This document shows positions 1-10,202 of a DNA stretch of 64,000 nucleotides, piece by piece. Positions within the stretch are counted from its first letter, which is position 1. The number at the start of each line of letters is the position of its first letter. The position numbers and the translations under genes are program-made. Origin of the DNA: an uncultured Verrucomicrobiae bacterium (GTDB lineage: Bacteria; Verrucomicrobiota; Verrucomicrobiia; Limisphaerales; AAA164-E04). The notes below the pieces were generated by a model, which saw only the letters and a program-made list of their open reading frames with translations, had not been told where the DNA came from and did not search any database. The stretch lies in NCBI GenBank assembly GCA_943788245.1, contig CALSPN010000006.1, forward strand, positions 62,001 to 126,000, read 5' to 3'.

Positions 1-84
1 TTGGAGGAGTACGTGCCAGCGCTGTCCAGATCATTTTAATGTTAGAAATAGTCCGCAGGGAAAACTCCAGAAGCCCATTTCAAG

Positions 85-2718
85 TCAGTTCTCTTTGACT
101 CTGGGTTGGAGTAATTTGGCAATAAGCGCTGTCCAACCCGTTTGATGACAGGCTCCTACGCCACGCCCACTGTCACCGTGAAAGTATTCATAAAACCAGA
201 TGCAATCTTTGAATTGTGGATTCAACTGAATATCGGGATGATGCTTGTAAATAGGACGATGCCCTTGATCGTCCCTGCGAAAAAGATCCCCCAGACGATT
301 GGAAATATCCTCAGCAACTTCTTCAAGAGTGAGCTTTTGTCCCGAGTTGGAAGGCGATTCGACTTTAAAATCGCTTCCGTAATAGTGGTGAAAGCGTTGG
401 AGAGATTCAATAAGCAGGAAATTGACAGGAAACCAGATGGGACCACGCCAATTTGAATTACCGCCAAACATATGGGTATTGGATTCAGCCGGTTGATAAT
501 CCACTTTTGAAGAACCGTTGCAATGCTTCGTTTTCCCCTCACAGTGCAAGACATAGGGATGTTTCTCATGTATTTTGGACATTGACCTGACACCGTATGA
601 GGAAAGGAACTCATCTTCGTCCAGCATCCGCCGCAATAAACATTTGAGTCGACTTCCACGCAAGAGGGAAAACAAATGACGATGTCCTCTGCCAGGTTCG
701 TTCCAACGTGAAACAAGCGAGGCCAATTCCGGTCGGTTCTTAAGTATCCAGTCAAGGTGTTCGTTGAACCTCGGCACCCTTTCAAGCAATTCCGGTTCGA
801 GCACTTCCACCGCGAATATGGGGATCAGTCCCACAATGGAACGCACTTTGACGTGAATCGGTTTTTCTTCAGGAAAGTGTAAAACATCATAAAAGAACTC
901 ATCCTCTTCATCCCACAAACTAATGCCCGACTCACCAATATTGGTCATGGCTTTTGCGATGGCCAGGAAGTGATTTAAAAACTTGATGGCGATTTCTTGA
1001 TAGACCGGATTCTGCAGTGAAAGCTCCAGTGCCATGCGCATCATATTGAGTGAATACATCGCCATCCACGCAGTACCATCTGCCTGATCCAACTGCCCAC
1101 CTCCGGGAACTGGAATGCTTCGATCAAAGACCCCAATGTTATCCAGTCCAAGAAAACCACCCTGAAAGACATTTCGATTGTCCACGTCCTTACGGTTCAC
1201 CCACCATGTAAAATTCAGGAGCAGTTTATGAAAGACTTGTTCGAGAAAACGACGGTCTGCAAATCCGTTGCGTTTACGGTCCATCTGGTAGACACGCCAT
1301 GCACCCCAAGCATGAACAGGCGGATTTACATCTCCAAAAGACCATTCGTAGGCGGGAATTTGCCCATTAGGGTGGAGGTATGATTCCTGAAGCATTAATA
1401 GCATTTGCTCCTTGGCAAATTCGGTATCGATCAGAGCGAAAGGAACACAATGGAAAGCTAAATCCCAGGCGGCATACCAGGGATATTCCCACTTGTCTGG
1501 CATGGAAATGATGTCGGCATTTTTTAAATGAAGCCATTCATGATTGCGTCCATGGTGTCGTGAAGCTGAGGGAGCTGGCTGCCCCGGATCCCCAGCTATC
1601 CACTTTTCAACGTCATAATAATAAAACTGTTTACTCCAGATCAAACCTGCAAAAGCTTGCCTCTGGATTAACCGTTCATCAGGGCTTTCGATATTTTCTT
1701 GAAGGTGACCGTAAAAACGATCCGCCGAATTCCTGATCTGCTGAAATGTTTCATCAAATCCTTCAAATGGCTTGATCGCTTTTTGTGACGTCAGGCGAAA
1801 CCTTAATTTTCTGGTTTCTCCAGCTTCTAACTTCAAACGATGCAGCGCGGCGCATTTAGTACCCTGCCCATTGGGGTTGATCGCCTTTGAATTACCATGA
1901 ACAAGGTATTCGTGAAACGCATCCTTCCAATAACCTTGAGGCTTCGAACCCAATCTGTGTTCTGGACGTGATTCATTGTCCGTGAAGATTAGATCATCTG
2001 GATTTTCAGCATGGAAATGAAGATGACCGAGCGCTTCATGATGAATCTCCAGACCAATGGAATCCACTCCTTGCATGCGGGGTTTGGCTTGATCATTGTT
2101 CCCCCAGGACCATGTATTGCGGAACCAAAGCTGCTGAAGAAAAGTCAGAGCAGCAGGCTCGGGCCCATGATTAACAATCGTTGCTTCAATCAAAGTATCA
2201 TCAGGCCGGGGTCGAGCATATTCGATAAAAACGTCAAAGTATCGATCCTCTTTGAAGACCCCGGTATCCACCAACTCATACTCGGGGCTTTCTTTGCCAG
2301 TTCGATTCCCATCCACGAGCTGTTGATAGGGAAAAGCAGCCTGAGGATATTTATAGAGCATCTTGAGGTAATCATGCGATGGAGTGGCATCAAGGTAATA
2401 ATACACCTCTTTGACATCTTCACTGTGATTGCCTTCGACACCAGTCAGGCCAAACATGCGTTCTTTGAGTATTGGATCCTTGTGATTCCACAAACCAACC
2501 CCCAGACACAACGATTGTCGATCATCACTGAAACCAGCGATTCCATCCTCACCCCATCTGTAGGCCCGACTGCGCGCCAAGTCATGGCTGAGGTAGTCCC
2601 ATGCTTCTCCTGTGGAGCTATAATCCTCTCGCACAGTGCCCCACTGACGCTCACTCAGGTAAGGGCCCCATTTTTTCCATAATGACGATGCAATCTCGTT
2701 TTGCATAAATTGATCCAT
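85..2718 (-). CDS. GH63-type (MGH1-like) glycoside hydrolase
   Basis: An 877-residue protein resembling bacterial GH63 (mannosyl-oligosaccharide-glucosidase-like, MGH1 fold) enzymes, which hydrolyse alpha-glucosidic or related linkages with an (alpha/alpha)6 barrel. Visible family features are the N-terminal RWGEDGIAGFSDD stretch (about residues 54-66), the barrel segment WEYPWYAAWDLAFH (about 410), whose Asp lies where the family places its general acid, and NWRGPIWFPVN near the C-terminus (about 755). There is no signal peptide, so the enzyme is probably cytosolic and may act on imported or storage sugars such as glucosylglycerate or trehalose-like compounds; the substrate is not determinable here. 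It starts at an ATG, with a second Met four residues on. It stands alone: the neighbour at 3160 is on the other strand. Family call is good, substrate unknown. Confidence 0.85.
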   Translation of the reverse strand: MDQFMQNEIASSLWKKWGPYLSERQWGTVREDYSSTGEAWDYLSHDLARSRAYRWGEDGIAGFSDDRQSLCLGVGLWNHKDPILKERMFGLTGVEGNHSEDVKEVYYYLDATPSHDYLKMLYKYPQAAFPYQQLVDGNRTGKESPEYELVDTGVFKEDRYFDVFIEYARPRPDDTLIEATIVNHGPEPAALTFLQQLWFRNTWSWGNNDQAKPRMQGVDSIGLEIHHEALGHLHFHAENPDDLIFTDNESRPEHRLGSKPQGYWKDAFHEYLVHGNSKAINPNGQGTKCAALHRLKLEAGETRKLRFRLTSQKAIKPFEGFDETFQQIRNSADRFYGHLQENIESPDERLIQRQAFAGLIWSKQFYYYDVEKWIAGDPGQPAPSASRHHGRNHEWLHLKNADIISMPDKWEYPWYAAWDLAFHCVPFALIDTEFAKEQMLLMLQESYLHPNGQIPAYEWSFGDVNPPVHAWGAWRVYQMDRKRNGFADRRFLEQVFHKLLLNFTWWVNRKDVDNRNVFQGGFLGLDNIGVFDRSIPVPGGGQLDQADGTAWMAMYSLNMMRMALELSLQNPVYQEIAIKFLNHFLAIAKAMTNIGESGISLWDEEDEFFYDVLHFPEEKPIHVKVRSIVGLIPIFAVEVLEPELLERVPRFNEHLDWILKNRPELASLVSRWNEPGRGHRHLFSLLRGSRLKCLLRRMLDEDEFLSSYGVRSMSKIHEKHPYVLHCEGKTKHCNGSSKVDYQPAESNTHMFGGNSNWRGPIWFPVNFLLIESLQRFHHYYGSDFKVESPSNSGQKLTLEEVAEDISNRLGDLFRRDDQGHRPIYKHHPDIQLNPQFKDCIWFYEYFHGDSGRGVGACHQTGWTALIAKLLQPRVKEN

Positions 2719-3159
2719 TCAAACAAACACACTCGAACGTTCACGACACTGAAAAGAAATCAACTCAAGATTTCAAGGACTATGACCGCGAAGAAAGCGT
2801 GTGTGGATGGACCGAGCATATAATCAAGAAATACCAGTTGTCCTTTTGGATTCAAAAACAGATCTTCGTCACCACCGTCAAGCCAGCTGGTCCCAATAAT
2901 AACTCCCTTGATCTGGATATGATAAAAGTAATCGTTGATAGAGCCTTTCTATATGCTGCAACCTTAGCGGGCGGCAAATGACATGCCCCTGGATGAATAT
3001 CTATTGTATGATTGGCGTGCTATTTTTTGTCAGAACCCAGTCAGGAAAACGCATTGCTAAAAAATGCTTTTGACACTCATGAAGACGCCGCTCCCAGGAG
3101 CCCTGAACTTTAAAAAATTATGGACGCGCTCCATCCTTTTGGACAAGATTCAACATATC
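2719..3159. other. Intergenic region between divergent genes
   Basis: About 440 bases between the divergent GH63 gene and the pseudopilin-like gene. A 60-codon ORF at 2799-2981 has no recognisable domain and no convincing ribosome site. An in-frame upstream start for the pseudopilin gene exists at 3064, but the added residues look unlike a prepilin leader. I see no RNA gene or clear terminator. The promoters of both flanking genes should lie here, but none is clear enough to mark. Confidence 0.5.
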
Positions 3160-3909
3160 ATGAGAATATCAAAGAAAAACCAACCATGCGAAAAAGGGTT
3201 CACACTGATTGAATTACTTGTGGTGATTGCCATCATCGCCATTCTGGCCGGCATGCTCTTACCCGCGCTTTCCAAGGCCAAGGAAAAGGTTCGCCGCATC
3301 AGTTGCCTCAACAACCTCAAGCAGATGGGATTAGGATCCATGATGTATGGTCAGGACAATGAAAAAGGATGGTTATCAGGCACTCCCGACGATAATAGTG
3401 ACGATCTGTCCTGGTTGCATCCAACTTACATCCCAAGCGCCAATGCCCAATCGATATTTGTATGCCCATCCACTCAAAACTTTATCGGTACAAATACAGT
3501 CACGGTGCGAGGCAGAAAAATACTGGAGGATTTACGCCGCCAGGCTCCATATAAACGCATGCGCGGCACTCGAACCCGACAGGCAGATTTACGTGGAGTT
3601 AGCTATGAGATCAACGCGTTCATGAATTACACGACAAGAAAAACTGAACGAACGGTCCTGAGCTGGGTACACAAGAGCTCTGCTCAGGGATTAAGGGGAC
3701 AAGTGGTTGGCCCGTCCGATATTTATTTGATATTTGATGGTGACGGTCAGGGAACAGGAGCACAAAACAATTACCCAGATCCCAACGACAATCACGGCGA
3801 AGCTGGCACGAACTTCCAGATGTGCGACGGAAGCGCCAAATGGGTCAAGAAAGAGAAATACGTCTACACCTACGAATTATCGCAGGACGAAAACCGCTCG
3901 CGACCTTGA
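3160..3909 (+). CDS. Type II secretion pseudopilin-like protein (prepilin leader, DUF1559-like)
   Basis: A 249-residue protein with a classical prepilin N-terminus: a short basic leader, then [20 protein letters not shown], where a PilD-type peptidase would cut after Gly and N-methylate Phe. The mature N-terminus is one hydrophobic helix followed by a globular domain that ends near [14 protein letters not shown], a version of the H-X9/10-DG motif found in the large pseudopilin-like families of Planctomycetota and Verrucomicrobiota. I chose the ATG at 3160 because it gives a normal 15-residue leader; the longer form from 3064 would put 32 extra residues before it. No secretion machinery is encoded nearby, so it probably uses components encoded elsewhere. 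Its role is unknown. Two paralogues lie at 32361 and 34707. Confidence 0.85.
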   Translation: MRISKKNQPCEKGFTLIELLVVIAIIAILAGMLLPALSKAKEKVRRISCLNNLKQMGLGSMMYGQDNEKGWLSGTPDDNSDDLSWLHPTYIPSANAQSIFVCPSTQNFIGTNTVTVRGRKILEDLRRQAPYKRMRGTRTRQADLRGVSYEINAFMNYTTRKTERTVLSWVHKSSAQGLRGQVVGPSDIYLIFDGDGQGTGAQNNYPDPNDNHGEAGTNFQMCDGSAKWVKKEKYVYTYELSQDENRSRP

Positions 3910-4016
3910 GTCAATTCAAACAAGAGGTTGCCTCCGCTCAGATGATCTTGCTTTGGATCTGACCATCTTTGTTACTGAGATCGGCAGATTCGCAAATACA
4001 GCTGTAAGGCCCCGAT

Positions 4017-7000
4017 TTACTGGACATAAAAAATGAAATCATTACTGAAGAGCCCATCGGGGTTTTGAAGCTGGACCAAGTGCATTCCAGTTCCAGCCTC
4101 ATTGCTTTTTTTGGCCGGTCGCGAAGCAACCAGTTCAGGGCGAATGAGAAAATCGCTGCTGATTCCACCTCGATTCAGCCCATGAATAGCCAATACATTC
4201 TCTCCAGGCTTCAATGAATCCAGAAGGTGGCTCAAGTCATAGGTTTCAAATCGATCAGCCACCACCTCAGCACTTGAGTCTGTTGCTTGAGAGTCCCAGC
4301 TCAATTGGCGAGGCCTGTTCCTCGACGCTATCCGCTTACCATTGATGTAAGCAGAGAAACCGTCATCAGCCTGAATCCTGAATTCGAGGCCGTCGTAACT
4401 GGAGGGATTTTCCACGACAAAAGGAATACGAATGAAGACACTGGTATTATCTTGCATCGCATCTTCCAGATCTGTCTCAATCATGTCGCCATATCCTTCT
4501 CCTTTCTCATAGCCAAAGCCTGTATCCCCAAAAAACCAATCGGAGTCATCAAAACCTAACCGACGCCATTTTGTTCCCAGGCTTCCGTCCTTTGGAACGA
4601 GCCCATGGGCTGCCCCCCCCGCCCTGACCAGCTTGGTTTCGAGTTTCCCTAAAGGAAGAGATTTTAAAGTAACAGTCACCTTTTGATCAAAGCTGGCGGC
4701 GCCCCTGTGCTCCGCCTTCTCCACACGAAGCGTGCCGGGCACTTTATGTCCGTTAATGATCACATGGGCATCTTCCATGATATGGCGTCCGCTCATCGTC
4801 ATCGAAAGTTTATCGAGAGTCAAAGCAGGGAAAACTTGAGGCCCTCGCTGCCTTTCAATCCTACCTGAAGTCCAGAGCGCCGGTTGCGGATAATTCAAAC
4901 CGATATTCTGTCCCAAGCGTCCGGTAAAGGTTCCAATAAATTCCCCCTCAGTCGCAAGTGATACTAATTGCTGAAGTTCATAGTTCCTCCCGGGATGGTT
5001 TCTGTCTGCATAATGCTGCCCGTTAAATTCCAGTGCAGCGGGCACTGGATTTCCATCATGCATCCAGACTCCTTCGCCCTGCAAAACCACCCCACCCTCG
5101 CGAGAGGACTGCTCAAGGGCTTTCAACAAATCCAGAGACACCGGATCGTTTACGGCCATTTCATTCAAAGTGACCTGTCGAGCAAACGCGCCGGAAAACC
5201 CGGTACTGCCTTCCAGCACCATATCCCACACGTTATCAAATTCCCGCCGACTCCCCCAGGAGAGACGCCACAGGGATCGCTCAGGAACCCCACGGTCGGC
5301 CATCGATGCATAGAAATCAAAGTCGATCAAATTCAGACGCCCCTGAGGTAGAATCATCCAGCGATCATATGCGCCTCTCCAAGTCGGTGCATCCATCCCT
5401 GACCCTCTCGTATTAGTACTGACCCAGAATGGCATTCGATGGCAATTCCCGCATACATTCACATCTGGGTTCCCCTGTTTATCCCCGACAACATGAAACA
5501 TTCTAAATCCGTTTCGAGCTTTTGACGAAAGTATGTTGTCATAGGCGCGTCTCTGAGCCGGTGGATAGGGAACTGTCAATAGAAACGCTGCTAACGCATC
5601 ACGTTGGTCAGCATTCAAAGCACCCGCATTACCTTCATTGTTCAAGATTTCTTCACCCACCCTTTTCATCGTGGAAGCCAGGGCACCATCAACCAAGTGA
5701 CGCGTGCTGCTCGCAGGATCATTCCTGTTGCTGTTGGCTTCAACTGCATTCCTGGTACTGGCGGTATTGATTCCACCATAGGGATCGCCAGGGATTCCAT
5801 CCCAATGGTAGGGGGCCGTATCCCGAAGACCCCGGGCAGGCATCGTGGTGCGGGGGTACGATCTGATTCCCTCCCGTTGAGATGGGAGTCTGCAGCACCC
5901 AAAGTAACTGGTCTGTATGTCCATCAGGATGACAGCTTTCGCAGGAGAAGGTCGCCGTGCTGGAGGCATCCGCATCGTTGAAGGCAATCCGTCCCTGTTT
6001 CAATTCAGGATCTGTTGAATCTTCCAAAATTACAGTGTGTATATTTCTGGGGGTACCGGGGGTCGGAGAGATCCAGATAAGATACCGTGTTTGCAACGGC
6101 ATTGAGAACCCAAGCTGCCGAGGGCGAGCCATCTTTCGAACAATCGAGGGCAATCCCCCGCGGCACGTGGTCCACGCTCACGCGACCAAGCACTTCACCA
6201 GATGTAGCATTCAGGGTAAAAACCTTATCCGATCCGGCAGCGGAAACCACCAAGGTCGAATCATCATCGCTGACTTGAATGGCAAACGGTGTCGCGAGGG
6301 CCATACCTGGTCCGGGATGCTCAGGGAGTAGCGGTTCAAGATCGATAAACCTGGGAGCATGGGGCGCATCGCCCCTGAAATCGATCTGTGTAATTTGATT
6401 CAAAAAAGCACGGTTTTCCAGTTCAGCCAAACCATGATGGGCGGTGCCAGATTGACCATTGACCGCATTCCGTGCATCGGTCTGGGCAATATAAACGGTC
6501 CCGTGGGAGTTGACGGTCATTCCGTAGAGCAAGGTCCCTAGAGAATCCACTGTTTCAATCAGTTCATCAGTCGATGTATCAAAAACAAACAAATCTCGAT
6601 CAGGAATTTGGGAATGCTTCACGATATCCACGACGGCTCCAAGAGAAAGCACGTTGTTATTATCGAGGACATGTTCTCGAGCGTCAAAAGTGGACAATTT
6701 GCCATCCAGCTCACCAGTGCCACCAGAGATCTGTGTCTGGTTATTTGATTCAAAAGGAACGACGTAAAGACGGTCTTCTCGCACCATGATGGCACGAGGA
6801 TCCTGTGCATGAATAGTTAACTTTTTCTCTACTTGCCGAGTATGCACATTGACCACGGCAATTTGATTCTCGGCGGACAAAGCAACATATGCCTTTTCAT
6901 TGCTGGCAAAAGCTATGCCTACAGGCTCATCAAAACGGGTTGCTTTTGTTCTGGGGTCGATATCCTGAATCGTTGCCAGAACGTTCAAATAAAAAGGGCT

Positions 7001-7363
7001 GGTCGGATCGGTGTCGATCACACTCACTGAGTCGGATATGTGATTAGATACCCAGATTTCCTTCCCATTCGGTTTCAGGGCCAACCCGACAGGGTCAACC
7101 CCCACGTGGATTCGTGCGACAATGCCAAAATTACCCACTTGAATCACATCAACCGTATCCTCGCGGGTATTGACCACAAATACGTTACCGTCATGCAGCA
7201 AGATAGGGCGAGCATGTGGGCTCAAAAAATCAGGGTGACCGATCTGACGATGTTTCATCAAGGATGGCTCATGCTTTTCTGGGTAATCCTGAGCCTCCAG
7301 GCTTTTGGATGCGACAAAGAAAAAAAACACTCCTGATGCCAACCTCAAAACGGGGATTTTCAT
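4017..7363 (-). CDS. Secreted beta-propeller di-haem cytochrome c-like protein, two apparent frameshifts
   Basis: Three reading frames join into one protein of about 1,114 residues. Residues 1-22 are a signal peptide (MKIPVLRLASGVFFFFVAS, start 7363). Residues about 40-435 form a YVTN/NHL-like beta-propeller with repeats such as VVNTREDTVDVIQV and IWVSNHISDSVSVID. Next come two c-type haem sites, CESCH (about 473) and CGNCH (about 637), as in MauG-like/di-haem proteins. The C-terminus (about 900-1090) resembles the domain with FRIQADDGFSAYINGKRIA found in many planctomycetal secreted proteins. Frame breaks fall at the G5 runs 6049-6053 or 6058-6062 and at 5852-5856. Removing one base from each restores continuous homology (SYLDLSDP to ILEDSTDPELKQGR, and GNQIVP to RTTMPARGLRDTAPYHWDG). 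It is the last gene of a minus-strand run and probably acts in periplasmic electron transfer; the substrate is unknown. Confidence 0.8.
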
Positions 7364-7537
7364 CCTTATTGAAAATTTCTTGATTAATGAACAGACCACA
7401 AATAAAAAACGTATTATCGCCCGAAAACCTGACCAGACAATTTGTTCTGAAGTCTCGATCCAGACTTTTTCAATGAAGCAATCTATTTGATAAATGGATT
7501 CCGCACTTATTCCTCCCCTGCAATGGAGTGGATGATG

Positions 7538-10198
7538 CTAACGAGAAAGAAATGAATCACTCAAAATCACGGAAACAATCATATCCTGAAATCCGCGTTT
7601 GTTGCCTGTAATCTGTTGCGACAATGCACGGGCGGTTCGTTGGTCACCGAAGCTCAGCGGACGACCGGTGCCGTATATCAATAACTTTTCAGCCAGACAT
7701 TCCACAAATAAATCAATATTGTTGACCAGGTAGGCTTTGAGATCCGTGACATCTTTTAAAACCGTTCCATCAGGCATCACTGCCCTCGTATCGATATGCC
7801 TTCCCTTCTGGGTTCCCTCCCCCTGACTGGCATAGAATTCTTCTTTCAATGGCGTAGAGGCTAACTGGGTGTAAACCGGATAATACTCACGCCAGCGTCC
7901 AACAGGGTCATAATGCTCCATCACGAAACCAAGCGGATCAATTTTTGTATGACAGCGAGCACAGGAAGCATCGGCTTGATGTGCCAACATTTTTTCACGC
8001 ATCGTTATCGTACCGCTTGTATCCGGAGCCACGGAAGGAACATCAGCTGGTGGGGGCGGCGTCGGTTGACCAAGGACATTTTCCAGCAACCATACCCCTC
8101 GATGCACTGGGTGCGTATCCACACCATTTGCAGTCGCCATCATAATGGAAGCCAAGCCAAGTAAACCACCTTGTTTCCCTCCCTTCGGAAAAGTCACACG
8201 TTGCATCTTGTTTCCGGTGATCTCTCCTCCGTAAATCTTGTTGAGGTTTTGGTTTCGAAAACTGAATCCCGGATCAATAAAATATTCCAGACTGTGGTTC
8301 TCAACCAACATCTCCTCAAAAAAGAGTTCGGTTTCGTTGATCATAGCCTGACGGTCAGGGCCATAAAACTTTAGCAATCGAGGATCAGGCATGATATCCA
8401 TGAGCTTTCTTGTGCCCAACCACTGACCAGTAAAGTGACGGACGAAAGCACTACGCTGGGGCAGACGCAACAAACGGTGCGCTTCGCTTTTCAAGGTCAC
8501 GGGGTCCGACAGTTTACCTTTTACCGCCAAGGAGATTAGTCGATCATCGGGAGGAGCGCTTGTTAGGAAATAGCTTAATCGGCTCGCTAATTCAAAACCA
8601 TCCAAACTACCCGATCCAAGCTCACGAAACAGGAAACGTGACGATAGAAGGGCTTTCCTGATAGCGAGGTGGAGTGCATCTTCAATACGCTTGTCAGGAA
8701 AAGATTCCCGATGTGCATGGACAAGATCTAAATATTTGTCTAACTGCAATGAACTTACAGGTCGCCTGAATGCTTTTGAGAGAAAACCTCTGAGAAACCT
8801 TTCAGTAAATACCAGATCCGATACTTCATCTGACCGCCTGTTCAAAAATGCTTTCGATCTGACCATCCTGGCACGCTCTTTTTGGCTACTGACGGTGCGA
8901 CTCGGGCCACTAACGGAAACCCGCACAATATCCAATGCTGGACCAAAGCGATACATCTGTTCATGAGCATAAGACTGACACCAATTGTGTGGACCATTGA
9001 ATAACCCGCCACCATAAATAGCGGGAGGCTTATCCAAATCAGGATTGCTTAGGTCAAGTTGACCGCTTTCAATAAGATCGCGAATGGCTTCGTAAAACTC
9101 CGCCTGTGAGGACCCTCGTTTTCCTCCGTTCAATTGAATTGCTGCAGCATAAAAAGGACGATCATTCAACAAACGGTCATCAATAAAGTCATGCGAAAGA
9201 TCAATTCTTCCAGGATCAGAAAAAACCGGACCATCCGCCCATCGAAAACCCAGCACCTCACCCTGAAAAAGTTCTGCTTCCAGAATTCCAAAGCCTCCTT
9301 CTGAGGGTTCCGTCGAAACTTTGAATTCTCCGATTTTTCTTAGATCAGAAAACCGTGCATATTTTTGTTCCCCATTCTGCCTTGCATAAACTGCCAATTT
9401 GAAAGGCGCCTTTCTTTGATCATAAAACATGCGATCACTTTGAAAGGTATTGGCTTCAATCTGAACACGATAAATGCCACTCACCGGCGCTTCAAACGAA
9501 GAAGTCCAACCAGCTCCACTCGCCATATTCCGAGAAGAAACAAGTCGGAAAACACTACCCGTTTGCCTACCTCCGCCCCCTGCATCTGTACTCAATTCAG
9601 ACATGGGAATGGAATAATCACGAGGCTCCGCTTTGGGCAGGGAAATAGGCTGTGGCAGAAATTCGTCCGCAATGGCAGTCGCAATCTCAAGATACTGAGC
9701 CAATAATGGGGGGGACAGGACCATCCCCGACGCCACATTATCGAATCCGTGTTTGGAAGTGTCAGAGGGGAATGAAGGAGGCACTTCAAATTCCGGGTAA
9801 CCAAACAAATCCCGGATGGTATTTTCATATTCCACCCGATTGAGTCGTCTTGGCAAAGTTCCACCGACGGGCGCATGCCGAGTAAGCTTTTCTTTCAACC
9901 ACGCCAAAAATTCATCGCGCTCCTGTGTTCCTGGGAAAGATCCAGCATCATTTGGGGGCATGTCGCTCGAACCCACGACGTCATGAATCGTGGCCCACAA
10001 ATTCACGGTTTCGGGGGAGGACCAATCAAAGGAAGCTTGCCCAAGATTCACATCACCTTTCAGGGAATCATTACTTCCCTCATGGCACTCGAAACAATGC
10101 TGTTCGATGAAACTCGATACTGAGCGAGGCAATGTATCAGCTGAAAGAACAATAGCGGACAACCAAATCGAGTGGCACCAATGGAAAATTTTCATCAA
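7538..10198 (-). CDS. DUF1592/DUF1588 planctomycetal cytochrome-type protein (PSCyt1 domain)
   Basis: An 886-residue exported protein. After a short signal peptide there is a haem-binding PSCyt1-type segment with CFECH at about residues 35-39. The DUF1587 region follows (RRLNRVEYENTIRDLFG, about 120-140), then a carbohydrate-binding-like insertion (about 200-340). The DUF1595/DUF1592/DUF1588/DUF1585 block fills the rest, with ASRLSYFLTSAPPD, QWLGTRKL and a second haem site CARCH (about 748, CHTKIDPLGF). It ends with the family's IVSVILSDSFLSR. These proteins are common in Planctomycetota and Verrucomicrobiota and are thought to be periplasmic cytochromes of unknown function. Only 4 bp separate it from the upstream DUF1552 gene, so the two are surely co-transcribed. 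The architecture is full length with no missing motif. Confidence 0.9.
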   Translation of the reverse strand: MMKIFHWCHSIWLSAIVLSADTLPRSVSSFIEQHCFECHEGSNDSLKGDVNLGQASFDWSSPETVNLWATIHDVVGSSDMPPNDAGSFPGTQERDEFLAWLKEKLTRHAPVGGTLPRRLNRVEYENTIRDLFGYPEFEVPPSFPSDTSKHGFDNVASGMVLSPPLLAQYLEIATAIADEFLPQPISLPKAEPRDYSIPMSELSTDAGGGGRQTGSVFRLVSSRNMASGAGWTSSFEAPVSGIYRVQIEANTFQSDRMFYDQRKAPFKLAVYARQNGEQKYARFSDLRKIGEFKVSTEPSEGGFGILEAELFQGEVLGFRWADGPVFSDPGRIDLSHDFIDDRLLNDRPFYAAAIQLNGGKRGSSQAEFYEAIRDLIESGQLDLSNPDLDKPPAIYGGGLFNGPHNWCQSYAHEQMYRFGPALDIVRVSVSGPSRTVSSQKERARMVRSKAFLNRRSDEVSDLVFTERFLRGFLSKAFRRPVSSLQLDKYLDLVHAHRESFPDKRIEDALHLAIRKALLSSRFLFRELGSGSLDGFELASRLSYFLTSAPPDDRLISLAVKGKLSDPVTLKSEAHRLLRLPQRSAFVRHFTGQWLGTRKLMDIMPDPRLLKFYGPDRQAMINETELFFEEMLVENHSLEYFIDPGFSFRNQNLNKIYGGEITGNKMQRVTFPKGGKQGGLLGLASIMMATANGVDTHPVHRGVWLLENVLGQPTPPPPADVPSVAPDTSGTITMREKMLAHQADASCARCHTKIDPLGFVMEHYDPVGRWREYYPVYTQLASTPLKEEFYASQGEGTQKGRHIDTRAVMPDGTVLKDVTDLKAYLVNNIDLFVECLAEKLLIYGTGRPLSFGDQRTARALSQQITGNKRGFQDMIVSVILSDSFLSR

Positions 10199-10202
10199 AA
10201 GC

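Noticed and set aside
2011-2682. Plus-strand 223-codon ORF opposite the GH63 gene
   Set aside because: Antisense shadow of a well-supported gene, without a recognisable domain or ribosome site.
2799-2981. Sixty-codon ORF between GH63 and the pseudopilin gene
   Set aside because: No domain, no ribosome site and no extension; treated as non-coding.
4613-4620. C8 tract as another frame break in the propeller gene
   Set aside because: It is read in frame (Ala-Gly-Gly-Ala-Ala-His) with continuous sequence on both sides.
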